Source: CBDCCT01 sp965214995
GTDB lineage: Bacteria; Deinococcota; Deinococci; Deinococcales; Trueperaceae
Direction: 5' to 3'
Assembly: GCA_965214995.1 (NCBI GenBank)
Contig: CBDCCT010000002.1
Span: 5,518,001-5,582,000, forward strand
Length of the DNA stretch: 64,000 nt
Numbering within the stretch: the stretch's first letter is position 1; every line of letters starts with the position of its first letter. This document shows positions 33,401 to 41,216 of the stretch, one piece after another. The position numbers and the translations under genes are program-made. The notes beneath the pieces are model-generated. The model searched no databases. It saw only the letters and a list, made by a program, of their open reading frames with translations, and was not told the origin of the DNA.

Positions 33401-33513
33401 TCCCATTCGGCGTGCCAGGGTTCGGTAAGAGACAACGCATCCCACTCCACCCATAAGGTCAACTCGCGCAGACGCGCGGCGAGGCGGTCCAAACGTTGGG
33501 GTACGGACAGCAT
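30448..33513 (-). CDS. Alpha-mannosidase, glycoside hydrolase family 38
   Basis: This 1021-residue retaining exo-mannosidase has an ATG 33513 that overlaps the DUF4127 stop (TGATG). Zinc ligands lie in TGHAHLDLAW (about residues 253-262). The nucleophile Asp is in WLPDTFGFS (about 369), and a further ligand His is in TEFHDVLPG (about 578). GAMWLEPDVNMPAGES and GWGDGGGGTT complete the active site. The C-terminal beta-sandwich domains are full length. No signal peptide is present, so it is cytoplasmic and should act on imported manno-oligosaccharides. It is one of a chain of coupled genes with a CUT1 importer and NanE epimerase. Confidence 0.95.
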   Translation of the reverse strand: MLSVPQRLDRLAARLRELTLWVEWDALSLTEPWHAEWEGGEGALRVGDPWPTFEGVVRFSYPQVSVPPDWPLEEAYLDLNVGGESLLTLRYEGEEEHFGVTPHHERFPLLARAFSIYTESVARFEFGVPNPQPKLERARLVLIDEPLESLHRLLTLVFETAQSLPEHEVTPPLLEAAERTLVRLEWPSRTDDYVARTVNRMGTLPIWRAPDTKAHPKGLDDAARETVREARAWLEQQLTLLRERYPKVGTLTLTGHAHLDLAWLWPASETRRKGQRTLYGMLALMRRYPEFRFNQSSAQLFTWLEEDDPALFAKLQDAAAEGGLEPVGAMWLEPDVNMPAGESLVRQLLYGQRFFKSHFGSYHDTAWLPDTFGFSPALPQLLRQAGVTNFFTHKLNWSELSDFPHDLFWWEGLDGSRVLAHSFDNAALREGYNGLVRPNSILRTWRNYRGKYRHPESLLSVGWGDGGGGTTREMLENARDLAHLPVVPEVRWDEVRSFYKRAFESATQEPLPVWVGEMYLELHRGTLTTQGRTKILHRRAENALLSAEVVSSLAHLLGGPPPDSLEELWRSVLFTEFHDVLPGSSIREVYEETEAALREVVARAKELTSEKVDAVAGALVEAGEAEGLLVVNPDLSEKPLRVTLDASMKGAQETEEGFLLTGTPWLKGLEAAVLLETGEPGSLSVSESHLENTWLRVEFAEDGSLARVWDKEAGRDVLAGRGNQLWAYVDKPRNWDAWDVDIDYRAQGEEIVGLESLEPLEHGPHRAALRIKRRFRNSSITQEVRLWANSRRLEFKTTLDWRDRRRFLKALFPLNIRATEATFECAFGLLKRPTHQNTPQDAARFEVPVHRFALLAEPRYGAALLNGGKYGMHALGNELGLSLLRAPVYPDYAADEGVQTFTYALLPLPDGGERMPDILAEAADLNRPLIAKPVRTARAASYQAAEVTGLPLGLGSLKAPEEGEGLVLRAYEPQGARGEVRLTPPEGWTVGEALDGLERPIEKPDFHFTPFGVRSWRLRRG

Positions 33514-35015
33514 CAGCCCTCCTCGTGAACGTGAAAGGGGAACACGCCGGTGAAGAGGCGCGGCCAGGCCAGGTGGGGCGCTTCCCAAACGAGTTTCATA
33601 CGCGTGTCCGCAAAGTGTTTCTCCCAAAGCTCGAGCGCCAAAGGTTTTATAAAAAGCCCCATAAGCCGCTCCGCCTCCTCCCGCTGCGGCCCCAAGTCAA
33701 AGGGGCTGGGGTTGACGAGTTGACCCCGCACGCCCTCGCGGACTTTCGCTTGGTAGAGATAATCGTCTACGAAGCGGTTGAAGAGCACTTCATACCAAGC
33801 GGTGCGGTTCGCCACACGGCGCGACACGACGCCTAGCGCGATAGCGCCGCCCAGGGCGTTGCCCGCCGTGTTCCAGGCGCTAAAGCCTGCGAGGTCGGCA
33901 AAATTTATCCGGCTATCCAAAAGTTTCATCAGCCTCTCCTCCGCGCCGTTGGCGTAGGCGATGTCGGCGACGCTCACGGCTCTATCTTCAGCTAAACAGC
34001 GGGCGATAAAGTCCACAAACTCGGGTAGATGGCGCGCGGCGGTGTCCACCGTGGCGTGGTCGGGTTGGCGGCCCGCCTGCCGTAACGCAGGTGTGTTAAC
34101 CGCCAGCACAACGTCAGCCTCAGAAAGCGTGTCCACCCGCACACAGCCCGCCGCGCGCAGGTGCGCCCGCACGAGTTCGCCCGCGGGCCGGTCTTCGTAC
34201 AAGAGTTCGGCGGTTTCGCCCGAGAGGCTCGAGCACCGCACATAAACCTTGGTCGGCTCCTCCTGAAGAGCCCTTGCCAACAGCGTCACGGGCACCTCGT
34301 CAGCGCCGGGATAGATATCTACTTTTGTCCACAGGCCGAGCGCGTCGGTTCGCGCCTCTAAAGCGCGGCGGTCGTGGGCGGCTAGACCGTAGCGGCTGGT
34401 GTCGTCTAAGGTCAAGCAGAGGTGGTCGATGACGCCTTCGTGAACGAGCTCCAACGCTCGTAAGTGCAGGCGGTGGTTGCGCTTGCGCGTGCTCAGCCAG
34501 TTCATAAGCACCCCCTCGGGCACCCCCGCCACCGCGCGCGCCAAGCGCCTTTCGTCGTCCGCCGTCCCGTAAAGCGTGTAGCGGTCGAAGGCCTCGCTGT
34601 AAAAACGCAGGGCCGCGCCGTGCTCGCCGTAGTAGGGCTTTTCCTCCAACGGGTCGTCGTCATGCGCCACCCGCACAATCACGCCCCCGGCGAGGATGGT
34701 CAGCGCGGGGTTGAGGCGTTTGAGTTCCGTTAGAAGCTCGAGCCGCTTCAGTACAGTTTCTAAAGCGTCATTCACGCGCCGCGCCGGAATCATCCCGCCT
34801 AAGCAGAGGGTTTCCAGAGTGACGATGAGGGTGTCGGCAGAAGCCGCGTGCGCCCTCAACCAGTCGGCCAAAACCTCATGATTGCCGGGCTGGTTGAGCA
34901 CCGGGAGGGCATCTTTAGGAGGGGTAAGAGGTTCTAAACCTGCGGCTTGGGCAAGCGTCACCGGAAAGTCGCGCGTCGGCGGGCGGGTGTCGGGGGGGAC
35001 GAGGAGGAGCGTCAC
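33513..35015 (-). CDS. DUF4127 family protein
   Basis: This 500-residue cytoplasmic protein matches DUF4127 by its opening LLLVPPDTRPPTRDFPVTLA, by TLIVTLETLCLGGMIPARRV, and by the late FADLAGFSAWNTAGNALGGA. It has no characterised activity that I know of. A lone Rossmann-like or esterase-like first strand followed by DTRPP suggests an enzyme. It starts 8 bp after the secreted-protein gene and overlaps the mannosidase start (TGATG), so it is made together with GH38. It is an attractive candidate for an unknown step in the same glycan pathway. Confidence 0.85.
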   Translation of the reverse strand: MTLLLVPPDTRPPTRDFPVTLAQAAGLEPLTPPKDALPVLNQPGNHEVLADWLRAHAASADTLIVTLETLCLGGMIPARRVNDALETVLKRLELLTELKRLNPALTILAGGVIVRVAHDDDPLEEKPYYGEHGAALRFYSEAFDRYTLYGTADDERRLARAVAGVPEGVLMNWLSTRKRNHRLHLRALELVHEGVIDHLCLTLDDTSRYGLAAHDRRALEARTDALGLWTKVDIYPGADEVPVTLLARALQEEPTKVYVRCSSLSGETAELLYEDRPAGELVRAHLRAAGCVRVDTLSEADVVLAVNTPALRQAGRQPDHATVDTAARHLPEFVDFIARCLAEDRAVSVADIAYANGAEERLMKLLDSRINFADLAGFSAWNTAGNALGGAIALGVVSRRVANRTAWYEVLFNRFVDDYLYQAKVREGVRGQLVNPSPFDLGPQREEAERLMGLFIKPLALELWEKHFADTRMKLVWEAPHLAWPRLFTGVFPFHVHEEG

Positions 35016-35023
35016 GGTTTTTG

Positions 35024-36265
35024 CTACGGCTTCAACGTCTCAGGCTCATACGCCCGCGCCACGATGCCGATGGGCAAACACGAAAAACCGGGCGGCGTGA
35101 AGTCAAAACGGAAGGTGCCCGTCTCCCCCACTTTAAGCGCAAGCTGGCCGATAACGGTGCCGTGGTCGGTCACGTCGAGCGCGCCCAGCATGTCCGTAGG
35201 CAGCTTGAATACGGAATCATCCTCGAGCCGCACCGCCCCCGAAATCACGCAGCCGATGTTGACTGCGTAAAAGCGCACAATTCTGTCTCCGCCGGTCTTG
35301 TTTACAACATCCACATTGACGTGGTACAGCATCCCGTAATTGCCGCGGTTCTGCGCCTCCGTCCCTAGCATCTCGTCCGTGCCAAACACCCAGTCGGAGC
35401 CGGGTGACAGGGTGAAGCCGGAATTAACGTCGCCCGTGAGCTCCAGCGTCACGTCCACCTGCCGCTCGGCATCCGGAAAGGTGCCGCGCCCCGCGCCGGT
35501 CCTGTCGGCGGGGATGTCTTCAAGGCTGGTCACGTCCTCGGTTCCCTCGTCTAATGACACCACCCGCACCTCGAGGGGGCCGCTTGTTTCAAAGTCGGCC
35601 TGCAAGCTCACGCCGCCCTTGTAGTCCACCGGGGTGGCGGGCAAGTCGGGCTCGAGCGGGTGCCACTCGCCCGGCGGAATCTCAAATGTGCGCGGCTCGA
35701 AAGGCGAAAAAAATTCGTAGGCCACCTCCTGCCCACCGTAGCGGTAGCCGTATTCGTCCCTCACCGCCGTACCGAGCGCCGTCAGCGTGACGGTTATGGG
35801 CGCATCGCCGGGGTTGTGCAGAAGGGCGGCGAAACGGCGGGGCTCGAGGCTCGCATTCACGTGATAAAAGTAGACGCTGCCGGACTCTTCAACCGTACCG
35901 CGATAGAGAACACCCTCCTCCGACACGTTTTCGGGCCGGTTGCTCATCACCTGAGTGCGACCCAGTGGCGTGATGGTCGTGGGCACCGCCGCGGCCTCGA
36001 AGTCTCGTTTGGTGTAGCGTTGCCCCATCGGGATGCTGGTGCCGAGTTTCAAGGGCGGCGTGTTGAACATGGGGTCCTCCACCGTCACGTCTTGAGCAGT
36101 TGCGAACGCCAAAAGAGCGAACCATGCGAATGCCAGTGTGACAAAAAGTTGGCACCTTACCAGTGTGCGTACATCCCCCCACCTATCGGCACCCACCTTT
36201 TTAAAGGGAGCTGGGGGGGATTGTTTCACTCCGCTTGCACTAAACAAGTATCTACCTCCAACCAT
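35024..36265 (-). CDS. Secreted protein of unknown function in mannosidase operon
   Basis: ATG 36265 overlaps the RpiR stop (TGATG) and has AGGA 7 nt upstream; a GTG at 36196 is an alternative. The 413-residue product has a hydrophobic export signal at about residues 39-57 (LFVTLAFAWFALLAFATAQ), unusually far in. The mature part is beta-rich, for example GSVYFYHVNASLEPRRFAAL and HNPGDAPITVTLTALGTAV. YHVNV recurs near the C-terminus, suggesting two related beta-sandwich domains. I do not recognise a family. Its place between regulator and DUF4127 suggests extracytoplasmic glycan binding or processing. Confidence 0.75.
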   Translation of the reverse strand: MVGGRYLFSASGVKQSPPAPFKKVGADRWGDVRTLVRCQLFVTLAFAWFALLAFATAQDVTVEDPMFNTPPLKLGTSIPMGQRYTKRDFEAAAVPTTITPLGRTQVMSNRPENVSEEGVLYRGTVEESGSVYFYHVNASLEPRRFAALLHNPGDAPITVTLTALGTAVRDEYGYRYGGQEVAYEFFSPFEPRTFEIPPGEWHPLEPDLPATPVDYKGGVSLQADFETSGPLEVRVVSLDEGTEDVTSLEDIPADRTGAGRGTFPDAERQVDVTLELTGDVNSGFTLSPGSDWVFGTDEMLGTEAQNRGNYGMLYHVNVDVVNKTGGDRIVRFYAVNIGCVISGAVRLEDDSVFKLPTDMLGALDVTDHGTVIGQLALKVGETGTFRFDFTPPGFSCLPIGIVARAYEPETLKP

Positions 36266-37122
36266 CAGTAGTTCCTATCCGTCACCGCCCGCGCGGTGGC
36301 CGCGACCTGCACCTCGGCGTCAGGGCGGCGGGTCAAGAGCGCGGCGAAAAGGGCGTCCAAGAGGAGGAGCTGGCCCATCTTGCTCGAGATGGACCCCCCT
36401 GTCAGCGGCGACTCGGGATGCGCGGTATAGAGGGCAAACCTAGCGGCGTTTGCCGCAGGGCTGCGGGGCCGCTGCGTCACCACCACTGTGGTCACGCCCG
36501 CCGCGTTGGCAAGGTCCAAAACCCGCACCGTGTCGAGCGTCGAGCCCGAGCGGGTGATGCCGATGACGACCGCGTCTTTGGGCAGCGTCGCGGCGGTCAT
36601 CGCCGCTAAGTGCGCGTCGGCGGGGGCGAGCACGCGGTAGCCTAAGCGCAAAAATTTGTAGGCAAAATCCTGCGCCGTCACGCCCGACGCGCCCGCGCCG
36701 AAGATGAGAAGTTGGTCGGTTTTGAGGAGGGCTGAGAGGACAGGCTCGAGCCCGTCGGCCCTCAACATCGCCCGCGTTTCACCCAGCGCGCCCGTGGCCT
36801 CGAGGGTCACAGAGTCGAGCACACTCTCTAAATTGGTAGGGTCGGCACTCTCACCCCTGTGGGGCCGCACCGCTAAGTCGGCGGCGAGCGCGAGTTTGAA
36901 ATCCTGAAAACCCTTGAAACCCAAGTCGCGGCAGAGCCTTATCACGCTCGCCTCGCCCACGCCCGCCGCCTCGGCGAGTTCGGTGACGGACTGGTAGACA
37001 ACTTCTTTGGGAGCCTCGAGCACGACCCCCGCAAGCCGCCTTAGCGCGGGCGTGAGGTGGGGAAGCCCGGCACGCAGCCTCGAGAGCGCCCCCGCGCCCA
37101 CTACGCTCTCGGCAAGCGTCAC
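36265..37122 (-). CDS. RpiR/MurR family transcriptional regulator
   Basis: This 285-residue regulator starts at GTG 37122, overlapping the NanE stop by 4 nt. The N-terminal HTH_6 domain shows ELAEAAGVGEASVIRLCRDL and GFKGFQDFKLALAADL. The C-terminal SIS domain (about 125-255) shows LLIFGAGASGVTAQDFAYKF and VIGITRSGSTLDTVRVLDLA, which bind phosphosugars. Given the adjacent NanE gene, an amino-sugar phosphate such as ManNAc-6-P is a plausible effector (inference). The likely target is the palindrome at 41178-41192 and the half-site in the operon promoter. Confidence 0.93.
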   Translation of the reverse strand: MTLAESVVGAGALSRLRAGLPHLTPALRRLAGVVLEAPKEVVYQSVTELAEAAGVGEASVIRLCRDLGFKGFQDFKLALAADLAVRPHRGESADPTNLESVLDSVTLEATGALGETRAMLRADGLEPVLSALLKTDQLLIFGAGASGVTAQDFAYKFLRLGYRVLAPADAHLAAMTAATLPKDAVVIGITRSGSTLDTVRVLDLANAAGVTTVVVTQRPRSPAANAARFALYTAHPESPLTGGSISSKMGQLLLLDALFAALLTRRPDAEVQVAATARAVTDRNY

Positions 37123-37808
37123 CCGTCGACCTCCACAGGTGTTAAGCGAGGGGATAATGCCTCCCTAAACCAGCCCGTCACCACCTCCGGGCGGGTGATG
37201 GCGCTGCCCACCACCACCGCGTAGGCACCCCTTTGAAGCGCCTCTTTGGCCTCGGCGGGCGTGCGGATGCGGCCTTCGGCGAGGGGGCGGATGCCTCGAG
37301 CGGCGAGTTTCGAGATGAGGGCTAAGTCGGGGCCGTCGAGCTTCGGCGTGTAATCTGTGTAGCCCGACAACGTGGTGCTCACCATGTCCGCGCCCGCCTC
37401 GAGCGCGGCCTCCGCCTCCTCTACCGTCGAGATGTCCGCCAGCGCGACCTTTGAAAACCCGTGAATCTCCTCCACAAGCGCCCTCACCGACACGGGCCGC
37501 TCGCGCAGGGTCGCGTCAAAGGCAATGATATCCGCGCCCGCGTGGTGAACGGCTGCAACGTCTCCTAGTCCTGGCGTGATGTAGACCTCGCCCTCGCCCC
37601 GCCGCTTGACGAGGCCGATAATCGGTACCCGCTGCTCAGCCCGCACCGCGGCGATGTTGGCTGTGCCCTCGAGCCTCAATCCCGCCGCCCCGCCCCGCAC
37701 CGCCGCCTCGGCAAAGGCGCGGATGAATGCGGGCGCGTCAAAGGGGCTCCCTGCGTCCGCCTGACAGGACACAACGAGCGCGCCCTCCCTTATCCCCCCG
37801 CGCGTCAC
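37119..37808 (-). CDS. nanE: N-acylglucosamine-6-phosphate 2-epimerase (NanE-like)
   Basis: This 229-residue TIM-barrel enzyme interconverts ManNAc-6-P and GlcNAc-6-P. GTG 37808 overlaps the permease stop (GTGA); the longer open frame upstream lies inside the permease gene. The family N-terminus LVVSCQADAGSPFDAP is followed by AAGLRLEGTANIAAVRA and PIIGLVKRR, with the catalytic Lys. Further on are VALADISTVEEAEAALEAGA and IRPLAEGRIRTPAEAKEALQ, where the epimerase Glu and phosphate-binding loop lie. No ManNAc kinase, NagA or NagB is in the window, so the pathway must be completed elsewhere. Confidence 0.9.
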   Translation of the reverse strand: MTRGGIREGALVVSCQADAGSPFDAPAFIRAFAEAAVRGGAAGLRLEGTANIAAVRAEQRVPIIGLVKRRGEGEVYITPGLGDVAAVHHAGADIIAFDATLRERPVSVRALVEEIHGFSKVALADISTVEEAEAALEAGADMVSTTLSGYTDYTPKLDGPDLALISKLAARGIRPLAEGRIRTPAEAKEALQRGAYAVVVGSAITRPEVVTGWFREALSPRLTPVEVDG

Positions 37809-38671
37809 CCTTTCACCGAACCCGCCATGCCCTCGATAAAGTAACGCTGCAAAATCAGGAAAATGAGAATCACCGGGATGATGGAAATGACCGTCGCCGC
37901 CGCGATGTTGCCATAATTCAAGGACAGCTCGCCCGTGGTGAGGCGGGCTATCGCCACCGAGAGCGGGAACTTGTCGGGGTCGCTCAGGACGATTAACGGC
38001 CACTGATAAATGTTCCAGAGCGCCACGAATTCAAGAATCGTCACGGTGACGAGCGCGGGCTTGACCAGAGGCAGCATGATGCGCCACCACAAGACGAACT
38101 CGTTGGCCCCGTCGATGCGCCCGGCGTCCTCCAACTCGCGCGGGATGGACAGAAACGCCTGCCGCAGCAAGAACACGTTAAACACCGTAATCGCGTTGGG
38201 CAAGACCACGCCCGCAAAGGTGTCCACCAGGCTCAGCCGGACGAGCGTCAAAAAGTTCACCACGATGTTGAGCGTGCTCGGCAGCACGAGCGTCGAGACG
38301 ATAAGGAAGAAAATCACGTCGCGCCCCGGAAAACGGATGCGCGCCAGCGCGTAGCCCGCCGTCGACGACATCGCCAAATTCGCCAGCACCCCCCAAAAGG
38401 TGATGACCGAGGTGTTCCAAAGAAAGCGCGGCATGTTCTGCGCGCGCCAGACCTCGACATAGGAGCCGAAATTTACGGGCCTGGGCAGCAGTTCGGGGGG
38501 AAACGACAGGAGGTTCTGCCCACTCTTTAACGAGGTTGACAGCAGCCACAAAAAAGGACCCGTGGCAATCAGCGCGAACAAAATCAGCAGGGCGTAGAGC
38601 ACGAGCATGAGCCCGAAACGTTTGGGTCTAAAGCGCAGGCGGTTTTTAGGACGTGCGGCGGTAACGGCCAT
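37805..38671 (-). CDS. Carbohydrate ABC transporter permease, CUT1 MalG-like
   Basis: This 288-residue inner-membrane permease has six membrane segments (first LMLVLYALLILFALIATGPF). The EAA loop is DAGRIDGANEFVLWWRIMLP, which docks the ATPase. ATG 38671 is 20 bp after the MalF-like stop. It forms the translocation pore with the 38692-39636 product. No ATPase gene is in the operon, so a shared MsmX-type ATPase is probably used, as is common for CUT1 systems. Its stop overlaps the NanE start. Confidence 0.95.
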   Translation of the reverse strand: MAVTAARPKNRLRFRPKRFGLMLVLYALLILFALIATGPFLWLLSTSLKSGQNLLSFPPELLPRPVNFGSYVEVWRAQNMPRFLWNTSVITFWGVLANLAMSSTAGYALARIRFPGRDVIFFLIVSTLVLPSTLNIVVNFLTLVRLSLVDTFAGVVLPNAITVFNVFLLRQAFLSIPRELEDAGRIDGANEFVLWWRIMLPLVKPALVTVTILEFVALWNIYQWPLIVLSDPDKFPLSVAIARLTTGELSLNYGNIAAATVISIIPVILIFLILQRYFIEGMAGSVKG

Positions 38672-38691
38672 AAATCACGCATCTCTCATGT

Positions 38692-39636
38692 CTAGTAGTA
38701 GTTGAGCCCGCCGTTGCGGTTGAAAATGAACACGCCCACCGAGGCCACCAGCACCACCGCCCCGAGGACGAGGCCCACCGCCGCCGCGTAACCGAACTCG
38801 AACTGCCCGAAGCCCGTCTTATAAAGGTACGCGTTGGCGACCATCGTCGAGTCGATGGGGCCGCCCCGCGTCATCACCCAGACCTCGTCGAACACGCGCA
38901 AGGCGGCGATGGTTGACAGGAGGCTGCACAGCAGCACGTAGGGTTTAAGCAGCGGGATGGTGACGAACCAAAGGTTCTGGAACGCGTTGGCCCCGTCGAT
39001 GCGCGCCGCCTCGCCGAGTTCGCGCGGCACGCCCTGCAAACCCGCTAAGTAGATGACCATGTAATAGCCCAAACCCTTCCACATCGTCACGGCCATAACC
39101 GAATAGAGCGCGATGTCGGGGTCCGTGAGAAAGCCGACGGGGTCGAGCGGGTGAATCACGCCCAGCGAGGCCAAAAAGCCGTTGAGCAGGCCCCGGCTCT
39201 GGTAGAGCCACTTCCAGGTTATAGCCACCGCCACCATCGAGGTCACCACGGGGATGTAGTACATGGTGCGGAAAATCCCGCGACCAGGGATTTTTTGGTT
39301 GAGCAAGACCGCCAGGATGATGGACAGGATTTGCAGGGGCGGCACCACCGCGAGGTAAATCAGCGAATTACCCATAGCGTTCCAGAAGTTCGCGTCGTTC
39401 ATGAGCCGCCGGAAGTGGCTCAGGCCGACGAAGGTGGGCTCGAGCGTTAACGAAATATCAAAAAAAGCGAGCGGGAGGCTCAAGAGAATCGGAAAAATAG
39501 TAAACACGAGAAAAATGATGAGCGTGGGCAGCACAAAAAGCCAACCGAACAGCGCCCGCTTACGCGCCATTCGGTTACGCCGCGTCCGGGGCGCGCCCCG
39601 CCCACCTCGCTCCGCTCTATTGGGTAAGGCTTCCAT
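38692..39636 (-). CDS. Carbohydrate ABC transporter permease, CUT1 MalF-like
   Basis: ATG 39636 has GGGAGG 6 nt upstream; the longer frame lacks such a signal. The 314-residue product begins with a basic segment, then LFGWLFVLPTLIIFLVFTIF and five more membrane segments. The EAA loop is EAARIDGANAFQNLWFVTIP. It pairs with the MalG-like permease 20 bp downstream. About 160 bp separates it from the binding-protein gene; this spacer shows no strong terminator. Confidence 0.95.
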   Translation of the reverse strand: MEALPNRAERGGRGAPRTRRNRMARKRALFGWLFVLPTLIIFLVFTIFPILLSLPLAFFDISLTLEPTFVGLSHFRRLMNDANFWNAMGNSLIYLAVVPPLQILSIILAVLLNQKIPGRGIFRTMYYIPVVTSMVAVAITWKWLYQSRGLLNGFLASLGVIHPLDPVGFLTDPDIALYSVMAVTMWKGLGYYMVIYLAGLQGVPRELGEAARIDGANAFQNLWFVTIPLLKPYVLLCSLLSTIAALRVFDEVWVMTRGGPIDSTMVANAYLYKTGFGQFEFGYAAAVGLVLGAVVLVASVGVFIFNRNGGLNYY

Positions 39637-39799
39637 GTCTACCTCCCTGTGTCCATCCAATGAGATACGTTCAACTGAATCTTGACCCAACAGCTTTCAA
39701 CCAGACGTACAGCCAGCGCGAAAGTAGCGGCTGGGTCAGACCAGGGAGCTCTGCACGTCGCAGAACTCCCCACTCATCACTAACCACTCACCACTGGCC

Positions 39800-41035
39800 T
39801 TACTGGTTAAGCAGCGCGTTCACCGTCGTCGTGGCGTCGGCGAGCGCTTCCTCGGCGCTTTTCTGGCCCAGCATCGCCTCGCCAAAGGCGCGGCGGATTT
39901 CGTCTTTGATGTCCTGGCGCACCTGGTTGTCAAAGGAGCGGTCAATCGAGTTTGCCTGGATGCAGCGCGCGCGACCTTCCAAGCTTTCCTCGTCGGAGCA
40001 GAAGAAGGGGTCCTGGGCGGCTTCGATGGTTGAGGGAAAAATGGACACGAGCTTGGCGAACTCGAGCTGATTGGCGTCGTTGGTGACCCAGTTGGCGAGT
40101 TCGATTGCCAAGTCAATATTGTCGCTCGCCTTGGGCACGACCATGTTCTGAATCGCGTTGGGGATGATGCCCGTCGCGGTCTGCGGGTAGGGGGCGAGGC
40201 CTAAGTTGGCGTAGACCTCGGGGCCGTCCGATTCGACGGTGCGCAAAAACTGCGGCCCCGTCACGAGCATGGCCGACTGGCCGCCCGCGAAGTCGCCGAT
40301 GGCTTTTTGGTAATCGAAGTTTATCGCGTCCTGGCTCACCGCGCGGCTCTCGACCGCGTCAATATAAGTCTGGAGCGCGGCGACGCCCGCCTCGGTGTTG
40401 AAAGCCGCCTCGGTGCCCGCCTCGTTGAGAATCGGCACACCGTTCTGGACGAGCCAGTCTTCCGGGAAGGGCAAGGGCGCGATGCCCTCTAGCAGCGTCG
40501 CCTCGCGGATGGTTTGGGCCATGCTGATGGCGTCCGCGTAGGTCTCGGGGGGCGCTTCGGGGTCTAAGCCCGCTTGTTCCAAAATCGCTTTGTTGTACAT
40601 CAGCACCGTGGGCGCTTGATACCAGGGAAAGGCGTACACGTCGCCGTTGACCGAGCTGGACTCGAGCAGCGAGGGAAAGTAGATGGACAACTGCTCGTCC
40701 GTGGCCCTTTCGCTCAAATTCACGAGCGCGTCCTCTTTAACGGCCAAAAGCATCCTCGAGGTGTTCAAATTCACCACGTCGGGCGCTTGACCCGCCGCGA
40801 TGGAGGCGAAGAACCGGTCCGGGAAGCCGCCGTCGGGCAGGTCCACCCAGTTGACGGTGACGCCCGGGTGCGCTTCCTCGAAGCCCGCGACGACGCTGTT
40901 GATGTAGTCGTCAAAGGTCGGGGAGAGCGCGAGCGTCCACATCTCGAGTTCGACGTTTTCCTGCGCAAAGGCGGCGGACATCCCTACAGTTACGAGAACG
41001 GCAAAAAGCATACTCAGCAATATCTTTTTGAGCAT
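39800..41035 (-). CDS. Sugar ABC transporter substrate-binding protein, CUT1
   Basis: ATG 41035 follows AGGAGG by 6 nt; an adjacent upstream GTG is in frame but badly spaced. The 411-residue product has a signal peptide (ILLSMLFAVLVTVGMSAAFA). The periplasmic-binding fold shows LEMWTLALSPTFDDYINSVV, APDVVNLNTSRMLLAVKEDA and YAFPWYQAPTVLMYNKAILE. No lipobox Cys is present. As the first gene of the operon it should define the substrate; a manno-oligosaccharide or ManNAc-containing glycan is inferred from GH38 and NanE. Confidence 0.94.
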   Translation of the reverse strand: MLKKILLSMLFAVLVTVGMSAAFAQENVELEMWTLALSPTFDDYINSVVAGFEEAHPGVTVNWVDLPDGGFPDRFFASIAAGQAPDVVNLNTSRMLLAVKEDALVNLSERATDEQLSIYFPSLLESSSVNGDVYAFPWYQAPTVLMYNKAILEQAGLDPEAPPETYADAISMAQTIREATLLEGIAPLPFPEDWLVQNGVPILNEAGTEAAFNTEAGVAALQTYIDAVESRAVSQDAINFDYQKAIGDFAGGQSAMLVTGPQFLRTVESDGPEVYANLGLAPYPQTATGIIPNAIQNMVVPKASDNIDLAIELANWVTNDANQLEFAKLVSIFPSTIEAAQDPFFCSDEESLEGRARCIQANSIDRSFDNQVRQDIKDEIRRAFGEAMLGQKSAEEALADATTTVNALLNQ

Positions 41036-41134
41036 CACAAACCTCCTCTACAGCCTCCGGAGCAAATTTGGGTATGACGCACCCGCCGTGAACCCCAAAC
41101 GACCAGCACCCATACGAAAGCTGTACGTGCTCAC

Positions 41135-41164
41135 AGTATGACGTTTGGAGTAACTTTTTGTCAA
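41135..41164 (-). promoter_or_regulatory. Promoter of the mannosidase/NanE operon
   Basis: On the minus strand TTGACA (41164-41159) and CATACT (41140-41135) are 18 nt apart, a perfect -35 with a 4/6 -10. Transcription would start near 41128, about 93 nt before ATG 41035. The spacer holds the half-site TTTGGAGT (plus 41144-41151). Confidence 0.6.
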
Positions 41165-41177
41165 CATGTATATTTTA

Positions 41178-41192
41178 TGGAGTGAAACTCCA
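41178..41192. promoter_or_regulatory. Palindromic operator candidate for the RpiR regulator
   Basis: TGGAGT-GAA-ACTCCA is a perfect 6-bp inverted repeat with a 3-nt centre, 14 bp upstream of the -35 box. A matching half-site TTTGGAGT lies between -35 and -10. Two sites flanking the -35 suit repression by a dimer or tetramer. The operon's own RpiR protein is the natural candidate. Confidence 0.5.
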
Positions 41193-41216
41193 AAAGCAGC
41201 ATTTTGGTGCGCAACG

